A DNA stretch of 64,000 bases, from NCBI GenBank assembly GCA_023055425.1, contig JALGPY010000004.1, positions 57,683,718 to 57,747,717 on the forward strand. The letters run 5' to 3'. The notes under the pieces are model-generated. The model saw only the letters and a program-made list of their open reading frames with translations. It searched no databases and was not told the origin of the DNA. Every line of letters starts with the position of its first letter. The stretch's first letter is position 1. Shown piece after piece: positions 35,321 to 45,660 of this stretch. This stretch comes from Linanthus parryae (lineage: Eukaryota > Streptophyta > Magnoliopsida > Ericales > Polemoniaceae). A program made the translations under genes and the position numbers.

Positions 35321-35598
35321 AAATGAATTGATTTACCACGGGTATCTACCGTGGCACAAAGAATACTAGCCACGGCCATTGAAAAACGCGTGGTTAATTC
35401 GGGGAGGCTAATTAGCCACGGGAATTACCGTGGCAAAAACATCGCCACGTCTGTTACCCGTGGCTAAAGTGAAAAGCCACGCCTCTGGTTGCCACCGTTC
35501 CTTACCATGTCGTCTCCCGTGGGTAAATCGGTTTGCCACGGGAACTGATGATTTAGCCACACTATTCACCCGCGACAAAAGCTCATTTTTTAGTAGTG
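35321..35598. repeat. Right subterminal repeats and TIR of the CACTA element
   Basis: Dense alternation of GCCACGG and CCGTGGC words (around 35,335, 35,350, 35,372, 35,415, 35,427, 35,444, 35,457, 35,478, 35,517 and 35,536) up to the terminal TTTTTTAGTAGTG. Confidence 0.8.
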
Positions 35599-36322
35599 CC
35601 TTCCTCAAATTCTTCAAGTGTTCTCCCTTCTGCCTTGATTTGATGACCAGATCATCCACGTATAATTCAACCTCTTGATGCATCATATCATGAAAGAGTG
35701 TCATCGTTGCACGTTGGTAGGTCGCGCTTGCAATCTTCAAGCCAAATGGCATAACCGTGTAGTGAATTACTCCCACAGGTGCGATGAAAGTTGTCTTCTT
35801 CGCATCTTCAGGGGCCATCTTGATCTAATTGTAACCAGTGAATCCATCCATGAAACTGAACATCTGATGTCCCGCAGTAGAATCGATCAGCAGATCTATA
35901 TTTGAAAATGGAAAATCATCAGTTGGGCAGAACTGGTTCAAATCCCTGAAGTCAACGCATACGCGAAGGCTTCCATTCTTCTTCAGAACATGCACAATGT
36001 TGGCTAGCCAGGTGAGATTTTGATTGGGTTTGATGAACTTTTCATTCAGCAATTTCATTATCTCCTCCTTTATCTTGACATTGATCTCTCGACGAAAGTT
36101 TCTCGCGCCCGGCTTTACTGGCTTCGATCCTGGAATAACATCCAGTCTATGCATAGTAACCTCCTTTTCCAAGCCTGGCATTGCATCATAATCCCATGCA
36201 AAAAAATCCTTGTATTCTTTTAGCAGCTTCAGCAAACCTCGCTCTTCCTCGACATCGAGATCTACACTCAGGAAGAATCGTCTTTTCTTCTCTTCTGTTG
36301 GGCTCAAGAATACTTCTTTCAA
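35599..36322 (-). pseudogene. Reverse transcriptase, fingers and palm (element C)
   Basis: 36322-35825: N-terminal RT with LKLLKEYKDFFAWDYDAMPG, KPGARNFRREINVKIKEEI, LANIVHVLKKNGSLRVCVDF and RDLNQFCPTDDFPFSNIDLL, ending MDGFTGYN. One stop follows, then 35,818-35,599 continues (MAPEDAKKTTFIAPVGVIHY, VMPFGLKIASATYQRA, and the catalytic ELYVDDLVIKS). YVDD is intact. The CACTA element breaks the gene directly after the palm; the rest resumes at 31,350. Confidence 0.92.
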
Positions 36323-36795
36323 TTCCTACTTATGGGGTTTTGGACGATATTCCATGTTTTCAGGAGCTTCTTTCAACTCCTCTAGTGGTTCCTTCTCCTG
36401 ATCCCTGTTTGGAGCTTATGTCAGCTCGCAAATTCGCTCAGTGACATCTTCGATTGGAGGGGTCGAAGATGACCCCGTGCACCTTCATATGCAATGGCAA
36501 TTCTTACCATTGGCATAGAAACTGCCCACCTCTTTACCTTCATCATAATGTTTGTCAACCCTCTTCAAGTTATAAACATTCTTCTTTTTGGAGGCTATCT
36601 TTGGTGCTTCCTCTTGCGTAGGCTGCTTCTCCCTCTGGGCTTCTTGCATCACCATCACCCCTGTGATTGGTCGTTTATGTCGTCCCACTTGGGGAAGGGA
36701 GTTGGCTGAAATGGTGGTGGAGTTTCCTCATCTGCCATTTCTGTGAACCAAACCGCCTCAGACAAGTGCGCTTCATCCAAGTTAAAAGGGCTCAC
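36323..36795 (-). other. Protease-RT linker of element C
   Basis: Poorly conserved spacer. A minus frame at 36688-36485 is Lys/Gln/Glu-rich (NVYNLKRVDKHYDEGKEVGS) and matches 53,900-53,760 in element D, so it was once coding in both. Confidence 0.65.
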
Positions 36796-37314
36796 TTAAG
36801 CTGGTATTTCCACTACTATGTCTTTCCAAATGGCTATCATTAGAGGGTAAGTCGTGGTACGTATGGCATCGAAGCGATGAATCAATGCTCGACCGATAAT
36901 TATGTGGTATGTGGTGCTCGCGTAAATCACGTGAAATTTGGATGAGCACTTGATTCTACCAATCTGGATTCCTAGAAAAATCCAACCAAGAGTCATTCTT
37001 GAGTCGCTCCTGATACCCATCAAGGGTGATGGCCGCTTGACGATTCTCCTCTCTAGGATTCCACCCAACTCAAGGGTGGTGAGTGGAATCACATTCACCG
37101 CTCCTCCTCCATCGACAAATGCTCTTTTGATCTCGACGCAATTGACAACGCCAGTCACATACAATGGCCTCTGATGGTTCGTCTTTGTCTTTTTTTCCGA
37201 GTCATCGAGCGTCATGACAAAACCGCTTGATCGCGCAGCTCTGATACCCTTGCCATTTGAGACTACGAGCTCCTCTCCATAGTCTTCCGCCACCCTTAGA
37301 ATTGCTTTCGTCAT
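36796..37314 (-). pseudogene. Tat-lineage aspartic protease (element C)
   Basis: A 172-residue open frame. RPLYVTGVVNCVEIKRAFVD is followed by GGGAVNVIPLTTLELGG. In this clade the catalytic block reads VDGG(A/G)-VN(L/V)-P, so the active Asp is probably present. Downstream are the LGWIFLGIQIGRIKCSSKFH and YHIIIGRALIHRFDAI (second half, hydrophobic-GR motif) blocks. The same protein in D (54834-53758) has FFDRGAVVNVVS at the active site. Confidence 0.85.
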
Positions 37315-37667
37315 TTCTTGGCGGCAGAGAAGTTCATGTCATCAAAGAACTTTCGAATTTGTGTGAGCTTTTCATCCGTTCTGCTCGAGAATCCTCTGTG
37401 TCCAAGGCATAATCTTCATATTCATGGATCCCAGCTACAACTGGAGTGCTCTCATCTGCGACCTTCTCAAAATCACAGATCGATATCATTCCTATCTCCT
37501 TTCCCTTGGGCTCCTGATGTGAGTGAGAGGGCAGTGGATTGTTGCGCACATCTTAGGTTGGCTCGTGTATGACCAGTTGGCCCTAATTTATCTTCCTGTC
37601 CACCAACCACCTCAATTTCTTGCGTTCTTTGATTGAGTGCATGACTTGACCATGGCATTCGCACCAT
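37315..37667 (-). other. Gag-protease junction of element C
   Basis: Broken coding remnant. A minus frame 37549-37334 (MRNNPLPSHSHQEPKGKEIG, DESTPVVAGIHEYEDYALDT) matches the start of the D protease ORF (MSNNPLPDHEEQEMKD...). Confidence 0.65.
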
Positions 37668-39057
37668 CTAGGATCTCGCAGCTATTCTCCCGTCGGTTTC
37701 CGCTTTAATGCAGGTTGGACCCCATCTTCCTCCATTGCTTGCATAAGCCTGTGGCCTTTGCGATCCAGCAAGGCAGCCGAAGTGGCTCCTTTCGTGGGCA
37801 TCGGGGTTGTTTTGGAGCCGAGACCGCATTAACATCATGCTCACTCCCTCGCTTGTAGCTAAGTCGCCCAACCTTGAAGTCGAAGCCTGTTGGTGCCCGG
37901 TCATTCGTGTACCTCTTCTTCTATCTCCCCACCGGTGGCTCGATGTTCCTGGTGCAGTCAATCAACTTTGAAAAAGTAGGCATGTTCAGGTTTATTGGCG
38001 TACCTTTATACTCATCGTGCATACCCTGGAGACAGATCTCCACAAGGCGGCTCTCAGCCATTTTATCGATGCACTCCAGCGACCTAGTCCTGAACTTCTT
38101 GATGAATGCGACGCCTTCCTCGTCGTACTTCTGGTACATGCGCGATAAATAAATCTTCGTGACCTCCTCCTCCACTTGAAAGAACTTGGTATAGAACCAT
38201 ATCCTCCCAAGTCTTGACCGAGCCTGCCTCCAACGTTTTGTACCACTTGTATGCGACCGTTCCATAAGACTTTGGGAATTCGTGCATGAGAAACCTTGTG
38301 TCAATTCCATGTGGGCCCATCAAATCAACATGCCCCATCACATGCTCCTGCGCGTATCCGATGACTTCATCAAAATTATCCTACTTAGGTGCCTTGTACC
38401 CTGCAGGGTTTGGCATATGGTAAATATCGCGCGGGATCGGTGGGGTGCTATCAACCTTTGGTATTACACTGTACGCGAAGCATTGGTTCGCGATGAAACT
38501 ATCCAGGTGTTGCTCCAGGGCTGTCACATTAGAAGGCGCACTTCCTCCTGGTGTAGATGACGGGGTTGACACAGGCCCTGGTATGTAAGGCATGCTTGGA
38601 TCATAGGGACGTGGAGGTGTGCAGCTGGCCTGGACTCCAGTTGCGTATGACTGCAATACTGGATAAGACGGTGGATCCCAAACAGTCGCACATTTTGGTT
38701 CCTGTGGCGCAGGGCCCTGAGGAAAAGGAGGCTGTATCGAAGACGATGGATTCAATTGAACAGGGTTCTTTGACGGCTGTGCCATGGTTGCCCCTTGAGA
38801 AATTAGAGCCCCTTGAGTAGCATGTTGGGCAAGACCTCAAAGGATCGCCATGATGTGGGCTATCTGGGCAGATTGGGCTTTCATGGCCCTAACTTGGCTC
38901 TGGATTTTGGCGTTCAACATCTCCAAGGAAGGATTGTTCCCATGGTCTGTGCCTGAACATTGGTATTGGTGGTGATATTAAGTGGGTTCTCCTCTCTCAA
39001 GACATCGCCTCTCAAGGGATAATGGTTGCCTTCACGGGGATTGGTGTCTTGAGACAT
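37668..39057 (-). pseudogene. Tat-lineage gag (element C)
   Basis: Start Met at 39,057 (MSQDTNPREGNHYPLRGDVL), 55 bases from the 5' LTR. A Pro/Ser-rich N-terminal region follows (38785-38381, ending ALEQHLDSFIANQCF and DIYHMPNPAGYKAPK). The retrotransposon gag domain is in broken frames 38341-37921 (FPKSYGTVAYKWYKTLEAGS, FFQVEEEVTKIYLSRMYQKY, RSLECIDKMAESRLVEICLQ). The zinc-knuckle part near 37,670 is poorly preserved. Frameshifts at about 38,380, 38,200 and 37,960. Confidence 0.85.
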
Positions 39058-39091
39058 GATTGGAAAGATTTGGAAAAGCTTGAGGTAGTGT

Positions 39092-39109
39092 TTCACGTCG
39101 GGTTCACTA
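39092..39109 (-). other. Candidate primer binding site of element C
   Basis: The minus strand reads TAGTGAACCCGACGTGAA two bases inside the LTR end; D has TGGTGAACCCGACGTGAA at the same place. The TGG start and conserved position support a PBS. I have not identified the matching tRNA. Confidence 0.65.
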
Positions 39110-39111
39110 AA

Positions 39112-39868
39112 TGTGTAAAAGGAAATCCTAGAGGAAGATCCAAGTGTACATCTGTAAAAGAAGCGCCCATAATAATCGAATCTGACATTACTATATAAAA
39201 ATACTGGGCTCCATTCCCCTAAGGAAAGTAGGCAACAAATGATAGAGCTAATCATTCCGGATTGATTCGACACGACTTACACTATAAGAAACAAGAACAA
39301 GAGTAGAAAGCACATAGAGATTGCAGGTTAGGGTAGGGGAAGAGTAAGCGATGGTCAACTGTTCTTAAGAGAGAGACATTGTAACAACTAGCCAAAAATC
39401 CAAGAGTTTCCATAAAAGGCACCTATATATAGTGGGGAAGTGACCGTTATGAGGGGTTAATGCGGCCATAAATGGCGTCTTAATATTAGCCTTGTAACGG
39501 CACGTTCGGCCGTATATGTAGGGCACGTTACACGATTTTTCGCATATGTCGGGCCGTTATGAGATCGACCGCATTTATCGGACACGTAGACATTAAATCT
39601 CTCAGTGAGTTACCAAAGGTCGCTCACGAGCGTGTTTGTTGCTCTCGCGCGACGTTCCTTACTCTAACCTCCAAGCCACTAAGTCCCTACAACTCCCGCG
39701 CGGCTAGTATCGCGGGCGACCCTGTATCGTAGCCCCCATGTGGATAAACTCGAATATAAGTGTATGAAAATCATAAAGGTATGATAGGGTGTATACGGAG
39801 TAGCATTAGATGTGCTTGATGACTGCAACCTGGACGGTGGTTGATATGCTCAGAATGCACTATCTACA
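39112..39868 (-). repeat. 5' LTR of Tat gypsy C (757 bp)
   Basis: In element sense it starts TGTAGATAGTGC at 39,868 and ends ...TTTACACA at 39,112. The D LTR (56401-57015) has the same ends, and they share further blocks (ACGGCACGTTCG, TCGCTCGCG-type sequence, CAGCCCCCA). The right flank is coding sequence of a Harbinger transposase, so the border is exact. Confidence 0.85.
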
Positions 39869-40200
39869 ATAGTGCATGCTAACATGATCTCGTGAATGTC
39901 ATTTTTTCTTCAAAAATGAAGTGGATCCTCTTACAATTTCAAATCGACCTTGGAGAAATCCCAACTTCCTTGGGATAAGCTCATGGTTTTGGGTAAAATA
40001 TTGTTCTCGGACATTTTTTGGTGTACGGATAGATTGTACTAACGTCGACCATTTAGGATAAATACCATCAGCTTGATAATAACCAGCATTATAGTCCTCA
40101 CCTTTGATTGAATATTTTTTTACTATTGATGTACCTTCGGTCAATGCTTCAAATTTGGTTAATTTTGTAACACATTGACATCGTTATTGGTACATGAGAG
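39869..40200 (-). pseudogene. PIF/Harbinger transposase C-terminal fragment
   Basis: The minus frame 40144-39899 contains the signature of plant Harbinger transposases (DDE_4/Plant_tran type): YSIKGEDYNAGYYQADGIYP followed by KWSTLVQSI and LGFLQGRFEIVRG. In another frame next to the LTR of C it continues as NDIHEIMLACTIV, the expected downstream block. It is cut there by the insertion of gypsy C. The catalytic Asp of DGIYP is present; the rest of the gene is missing or degenerate towards 40,420. Confidence 0.85.
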
Positions 40201-40419
40201 TACAAAAAACGCATTTCATATCCATGTATCATATGACACAACTACCTCATGTATCATTGAGCATTTTTTGTTGCATCCACGGTATGCTTGAGTTCATTGT
40301 TAATCCATTGTTCTCGTTGTAATTTTTCTATTTATTTTCTATCACTAAGATTAATTATATTACTCTTCGAAAATAAATTTTTACACTAGTCATCTGTAAA
40401 ATATGACATTATGTCTCCA

Positions 40420-40619
40420 ATTATATAAAAATAATGTACAAACATACCCTAGACACTAACTAAAAACTTTGGTGTAGATTACACCAAATCCTACTTTTAC
40501 CATCAAATTTGATGGTAAAAATAGGATTTGGTGAAATATGATATGATTTGGGGTACTGTGGGAGATGCACTTCACCATTTTACAAAAGCTACACCAAATT
40601 TAGAAGAAAAAGTTGTTCT
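40420..40619. mobile_element. MITE-like palindromic terminal segment, probably of the Harbinger element
   Basis: Contains a near-perfect 52-bp palindrome at 40,482-40,533: two adjacent 26-base arms, CACCAAATCCTACTTTTACC... and its inverse, with one mismatch and no loop. Further GGTGTAGATTACACC and TACACCAAA words surround it. Such TTTGGTGTA/TACACCAAA ends are common in plant Harbinger-related MITEs. Copia N inserted at the right edge. Confidence 0.5.
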
Positions 40620-40768
40620 TGTTATGAAATAATACTAATTGATATGGTGAACATTCCCTAATATTGTAATACCATACTTAGAAGATTATGATTAACTCCC
40701 ACACTCTATATAAAGAGTGATTTGGTAGAGAATAATATATAGCTTTGATCTATTTCAAAAAAAAAATA

Positions 40769-40802
<34 letters not shown>

Positions 40803-40855
40803 CTTTGATATTCCTCCATACTTTGTCTCCATCTTTTCTCTCTCAGTTTATAACA
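40620..40855 (+). repeat. 5' LTR of copia N, with a TA-microsatellite insertion
   Basis: TGTTATGAAATAATAC... to TTTATAACA. Relative to the 3' LTR it has ~60 extra bases, an A-run plus (TA)n at 40,757-40,800, flanked by a repeated TATAGCTTTGAT. Confidence 0.85.
40706..40715 (+). promoter_or_regulatory. TATA box in the 5' LTR of copia N
   Basis: CTATATAAAG, conserved in the 3' LTR (46,716-46,725). Transcription would start about 30 bases downstream. Confidence 0.6.
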
Positions 40856-40867
40856 CGTTATCAGCAC
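40856..40867 (+). other. Candidate primer binding site of copia N
   Basis: CGTTATCAGCAC directly after the LTR end ...TAACA. It is not the usual TGGTATCAGAGC; the priming tRNA is not identified. Confidence 0.5.
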
Positions 40868-41069
40868 TTTCGCTCTACAGGAAAAGAAGATCAAAAGACA
40901 AAGGTACGAATTATTTATTTATTTTATATTGCCAAGAAGAAGATGATCAAAGGCACTTTGTCTCATGTCTTGCTTGTTTCAAAGTTGATTCAAATGAACA
41001 ATACATCTTTAAATTGTTTACGATTTATTATTTATACCAAAAGAAAAAAAACTTGGTCTATGCTATGCG

Positions 41070-41640
41070 TTTAAAAAAAAAAAAAAAAGGCTGCTGCCCA
41101 GCAGTCCCGAACCCAGGAACAAGGGTTGACAAACGCCTTATGCAGCTGTGTGTGACCATCTGGTCCGCCACCTCCTTTGGCAATATTCATGTTTTTTTTT
41201 TCGTTTTTACTTTAATGATCAGTCGGAAAAAAAGAGAGGCTGCACCGTGCTTCTGATTCGAACCCTGAATGTGGGTTTGCCACTGCTTGAGTGGTAACCA
41301 TCTGGGCCAACCACTTCAATATAAGTGGTATATCTCTTTTAATTTTTATTACATGTTGAGTTTATAAGAAAAAAAAGGAGATATAGAGCCTGCGTCAGTG
41401 AGGATCGAACTCCTGACCAAAAGCACCGCAAAGCCATATCTTACCACTGAACATCTAGTGGCAATTGCGTTAACAACCTCTATTAAAAAAATTTATTAAT
41501 TTTATAAAAAAAAAAGAAGGCTGCTGCCTCTTCTATGATTCGAACCTCGAATCTGGCAGCCACTCCAAAGCGGCACCCAAAAGAACCATCTGACCTACCT
41601 CAGTATTCATGTTAGGAGATGCGCTTATAATTCTTATATC
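41070..41640 (-). repeat. Array of four antisense tRNA-like units in the leader of copia N
   Basis: Four units of ~130-150 bases start near 41,070, 41,226, 41,365 and 41,507, each after an A-rich tract and most beginning GGCTGCTGCC or GGCTGCACC. On the minus strand each has an A-box-like word (for example TGGCCCAGATGG from 41,308-41,319) and a B-box-like word (GGGTTCGAATC from about 41,253; GGAGTTCGATCC from about 41,400). Their order and spacing are as in a tRNA gene. They lack complete cloverleafs, so they are not called tRNA genes. They could be tRNA-derived SINE pieces or a structured leader. Confidence 0.55.
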
Positions 41641-41762
41641 TTGTAGTTCGTATAAATTAAAATATTTATATAATAATAACAATGATAACTAAATCTTGTT
41701 GTCTATTTATTTTGTCCGATACTTATCATTTCTCAAGTTTTTTTTTGTTCACAATTTAAATT

Positions 41763-42850
41763 TTGTCCTATTTCTTTTTTTTTAGATTCACAATGTCAAA
41801 CATCGTGAAGCTCGAGTTCACTGGACTTCATATAACTGGAAAAAATTATTTGTCGTGGACTCTTGATGCTGGATTGCACCTAGACTCAAGAGGTCTTGTT
41901 CACACTATAAAAGCAGACAATACCGCGTCCGAAAAGGAGCGCGTCGATGCGTTGATATTTTTGCGCCGCCATATAGATGTGGATTTAAAAAATGAGTATC
42001 TTACTATTAAGGACCCCCTCATCTTATGGAATAATTTAAAAGAGTGCTACGAGCACTTGAAGTCTGTCTTACTCCCCCAGGCTCGTTATGATTGGATACA
42101 CCTGAGGTTTCAGGATTACAATACGGTAAACAGTTATAACTCCACACTCTTCAAAATTACATCCCTGCTAAAACTTTGTGGCGAGAACGTCACTGATGAG
42201 AAATTATTGGAAAAGACATTATCTACCTTCCATTGCTCGAATATACTCCTGCAACAGCAGTAGCGAGAAAAGGGATTCAAACAATATTCTTAATTGATTT
42301 ATTGTTTATTGGTGCGGAAAGAAACAATGCAATATTGAAGAATATCATGAACAGCATCCGACTGGCTCGACACCTACCCCTGCAGTAAATAACAATGCAT
42401 TCACTGAAGCGAATGCAATCGTTTTACGTGGTCAAAATAACCCACGTGGTCGTGGACGTGGTCGTAGACATGGTCGCTCTCGTGGACGCGGTCATGGTAA
42501 GAGAAATGTTTTGTACCGTGAGACTCCACAACATATTCCCTCCAATATAAACAAAAGAGGAGCACAACCAAAAACAGGGGGAGAAATAATGGTGGGAGAC
42601 ATCAGAATTCACAAGCAGTTGCTGAAAAAGCACCTCCCAAACAGAGACAAAAATGTAACAGATGTGGAACCGATGGCCATTGGGAACATGTTTTCCGTGC
42701 ACCACGACACTTGATTGATCTTTATCAAGCATCCAGAAATGGGAGTGCTACATTTAATGAATCAAACCATGTTGAGTATGAGCAGCCAATGGATCTCAAA
42801 GAAATGTTGATGACTTCTTTGCTCCTGATCCGCAAGTCGATGGCCCCTTT
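41763..42850 (+). pseudogene. Copia gag (element N)
   Basis: Start Met probably at 41,793 (MSNIVKLEFTGLHITGKNYL) within an open frame to 42,263. The copia gag fold is clear (NYLSWTLDAGLHLDSRGLVH, ALIFLRRHIDVDLKNEYLTI, LKECYEHLKSVLLPQARYDW, KTLSTFHCSNILLQQQ). A stop follows, then an Arg/Gly-rich stretch around 42,430-42,500 (RGRGRGRRHGRSRGRG). A zinc knuckle in another frame near 42,655 (CNRCGTDGHW) lacks its last Cys. The protein would form the particle shell. Confidence 0.85.
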
Positions 42851-43039
42851 GGAGAGCCTGATTTTGTTTAGACAACCCATTTAGATTTCTTTTAAGTCAT
42901 TTGATTTTTGAATTTTTTTTATTCCATCCTAGGATGAATAATGTTCTTTGATAAGAACTTCAGACATTGTTATTTCTTTTCAGTAGGATTGAAAGTTTAA
43001 TATGAGAAGTCTCTTTTACTTATCAAATATTTCTCTTTT

Positions 43040-43470
43040 AATTATAGATAAAATGATGACTTGTGAAGACACTTGCTTGGTGGACAGTGGAACAACTCAC
43101 ACAATTTTGCGTCATAAGAAATATTTTTTGCGAATTCCCCTAATCAAGCATATTTGCACAGAATTTCTAGTACATCCAATTTAATTGAAGGCACTGGAAG
43201 AGCCTCTATCATATTGCGCGGTGGAACAATATTCCATGTCGAAGAGGCATTATACTCTAGCAAATCTAGTAGGAATTTGCTGAGTTTTAAAGATATCCCC
43301 AAAAATGGGTATCACATTGAAACTCTTAATGAGAATGAGGTGGAGTACATGTGTATTACATCCACTGTTTCAGAAAAAAACATGTATTCGAAAAACTTCC
43401 TGCTTTATCATCTGGATTGTATCATACAATTATCCAAGCAGTTGAAGTCAATGTCGCCATAAAACAAAAA
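43040..43470 (+). pseudogene. Copia protease (element N)
   Basis: 43,002-43,184 has TCLVDSGTTHTILRHKKYF, the aspartic protease active site (DSG). After a frame change it continues in 43,154-43,462 with LIEGTGRASIILRGGTIFHV and LYSSKSSRNLLSFKDIPKNG. Confidence 0.85.
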
Positions 43471-44600
43471 GATCCCACAACTTTTATGCTTTGGCATAAT
43501 AGACTTTGGCACCCGGCGCAATTATGATTCGAAGAATCATTGAGAACTCAAGAGGGCATCTACTAAAAGATAAAAAGATTCTTTTTCCAAAAGAATATTC
43601 ATGCACCGCTTGTTCTCAAGGAAAATACATTGCTAGACCATCAGCCATAAAAGTTAGTATTGAATCTCCTAAGTTCTTGGAACGCATTCAAGGAGATATT
43701 TGTGGACCAATCAATCCTCCTAGTCGTCCCTTTTACTACTTCATGGTACTACTTGATGCCTCTACAAGATGGTCGCATGTATGCCTATTATCATCTGGAA
43801 ATATGGCATTTTCTCACCTTTTAGGAATGATTACAAGGCTTAGAGCACATTTCCCTGATCATCCCATAAAATCTATTCCTCTTGATAATGCTGGTGAATT
43901 TACATCGCAATCATTTGACGACTATTGCACGTCAGTTGGGATACAAGTTGAGCACCCAATCGCGCATGTACACACTCAAAATGGTTTATCAGAATCTTTT
44001 ATTTAAAGAATTCAATTAATAGCTAAACCATTGTTGATGAAAACTAATTTACCCCTTTCTGCTTGGGGACATGCTGTTTTACATGCCGCTGCATTGATAC
44101 GTTTACGCCCCACTACGTATCTGAAATATTCTCCCCAACAACTTGTGCTTGGACAACCTCCAAATATATCTCATTTACATGTATTTGGGTGCGCTGTGCA
44201 TGTTCCTATTGCACCCCCACAACGTAACAAGATGGGTCCCTAACGTAGACTTGGTATTTTATTGGGTTTGATTCTCCATCTATTATTAGATATTTGGAAC
44301 CCTTAACCGGGGATTTATTCCAAGCTCGCTTTGCAGATTGTCACTTTGACGAATCGATCATCCCGAAATTAGGGAGAGACATGTCGCAGCCTGAAGCTCG
44401 GCAATTAACTTCTCGGAATTCTCCTTTGATAACACACTTGGATCCTCGAACTAGCCAGTGTGAATTCAAAGTGCATAGAATCCATAAATTGCAAAGCATA
44501 GCTAACAAAATGCCTGATGCATTCGTTGATACAAGCAAAGTTATAAAATCACATATACCGGCTGCGGATTTTCCAGCACGAATTGATGTCCCTGTATGAC
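43471..44600 (+). pseudogene. Copia integrase (element N)
   Basis: Starts with a GAG-pre-integrase remnant (LWHNRLWHP near 43,490), then 43,506-44,006: zinc-type ACSQGKYIARPS, core with the first Asp in RIQGDICGPINPPSRPFYYF, the second in SIPLDNAGEFTSQSF, and the third block HTQNGLSESFI retaining the Glu. A stop at 44,005 interrupts. Continuation at 44,031-44,243 (NLPLSAWGHAVLHAAALIRL, HVFGCAVHVPI) and 44,294-44,599. The catalytic triad looks intact; stops make it non-functional as it stands. Confidence 0.88.
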
Positions 44601-45660
44601 AAAATTCAATCATACAAGTAAATGAATCTAGTGCACGCCAAAAGCGTGGCAGACCTGTTGGCTCAAAAGATTTGGTTCCTAGAAAAAGGAAGACAAATCA
44701 GGAAATTGTGTTGAATCCTAAAGATTCCACAAAGACAATTGATGATCCCATTAAAATTGGTGATCCGATCCCTAAAATGATTGATCTAAATAATGCCCCT
44801 GAAGAGGGTGATATGGTACCAGAAAATCAAGAGATCTCGATCAATTATATATATTCTGGAAAAATATGGGATCGAAATAATGTTATCATTGATGAAACAT
44901 TTGTCTTTAACGTTACCCTACATATAAGTGATGACCATCGCGAACCACTGTCAATTGAAGAATGTCGACGTCGTGAAGATTGGCCAAAGTGGAAAGAGGC
45001 AATATAGTCTGAATTAAATTCACTAGAAAAACGTAGAGTGTTTGGACCAACAGTTCAAACACCTAATGACGTAAAACCCATTGGATTTAAATGGGTTTTT
45101 GTGCGGACACGAAATGAGAAAAACGAGATTACAAGATACAAAGCCCGACTTGTAGCTCAAGGTTTCTCGCAAAGACCAGGTATTGATTATGAAGAAACAT
45201 ATTCGCCTGTGATGGATGCAAGTACTTTCCGATTCATAATAAGTTTGGCAGCATCGGAAAGTTTAGATATGCATTTGATTGATGTGGTTACAACATATCT
45301 ATATGGTTCACTTGATAGTGACATATATATGAAAGTCCCTGAAGGACTGAAACTGCCAAAAACAAAGAAACCACGTACCGCTTATTCTATTAAGCTCCAA
45401 AGATCCTTGTATGGACTAAAACAATCAGAAAGAATGTGGTACAATTGCTTGAGCGAATACCTATTAAAATAAAGGTTTGTTAACAATCCAATTTGTCCTT
45501 GTATCTTCATAAAGAAGTCCACAAATGGATTTTTAATAGTGGCAGTTTACGTGGATGACTTGAGTATTCTGGGAACTCATGAAGAGATTACCCAAACTGC
45601 AATACTTGAAAAAAGAATTTGAGATGAAGGATTTGGGAAAGACTAGATTTTTCCTCGATC
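44601..45660 (+). pseudogene. Copia reverse transcriptase (element N)
   Basis: 44,672-45,007: IN-RT linker and start of the RT (EECRRREDWPKWKEAI). 45,038-45,472: [79 protein letters not shown]. Beyond one stop the catalytic VAVYVDDLSILGTHEE lies at about 45,540-45,585. The YVDD is intact. Confidence 0.9.

Larger units (their letters stand above)
31351..35598. mobile_element. Non-autonomous CACTA (En/Spm) DNA transposon, 4.25 kb
   Basis: The left terminus is CACTACTAGAAAAATGACTTTT and the right terminus is the inverted AAAAGCTCATTTTTTAGTAGTG, an imperfect CACTA-type inverted repeat. Both ends carry many subterminal CCACGG/CCGTGG words. Compared with the undisturbed homologous site in element D (around 53,500-53,520), the insertion splits AATA|CCTTCC; the flanks suggest a 2-3 bp duplication (TC/CC). 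No transposase (TNPA/TNPD) is present, so it would depend on enzymes from elsewhere. It inserted after element C. Confidence 0.85.
28450..39868 (-). mobile_element. Tat-lineage Ty3/gypsy element C, interrupted by a CACTA element
   Basis: In element sense (minus): 5' LTR 39868-39112, PBS, gag, protease, RT, [CACTA insertion], RNase H plus archaeal-type RNase H, integrase, then tandem repeats and the antisense ORF. The 3' LTR is not found; the distal side is joined at about 25,960 to an inverted fragment of the same family. The dual RNase H, YVDD RT motif, DGGA-type protease and large gag place it in Tat. The 5' LTR lies inside a PIF/Harbinger transposase remnant. Confidence 0.88.

Noticed and set aside
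40891..41256. Plus ORFs around the poly-A and TA tracts
   Set aside because: Low-complexity translation (runs of Lys, Ile-Tyr) in the leader of copia N.
41080..41640. Genuine tRNA genes in the leader of copia N
   Set aside because: Only A/B-box-like words and tRNA-like order are visible; I could not fold a full cloverleaf with acceptor stem and anticodon arm in any unit.
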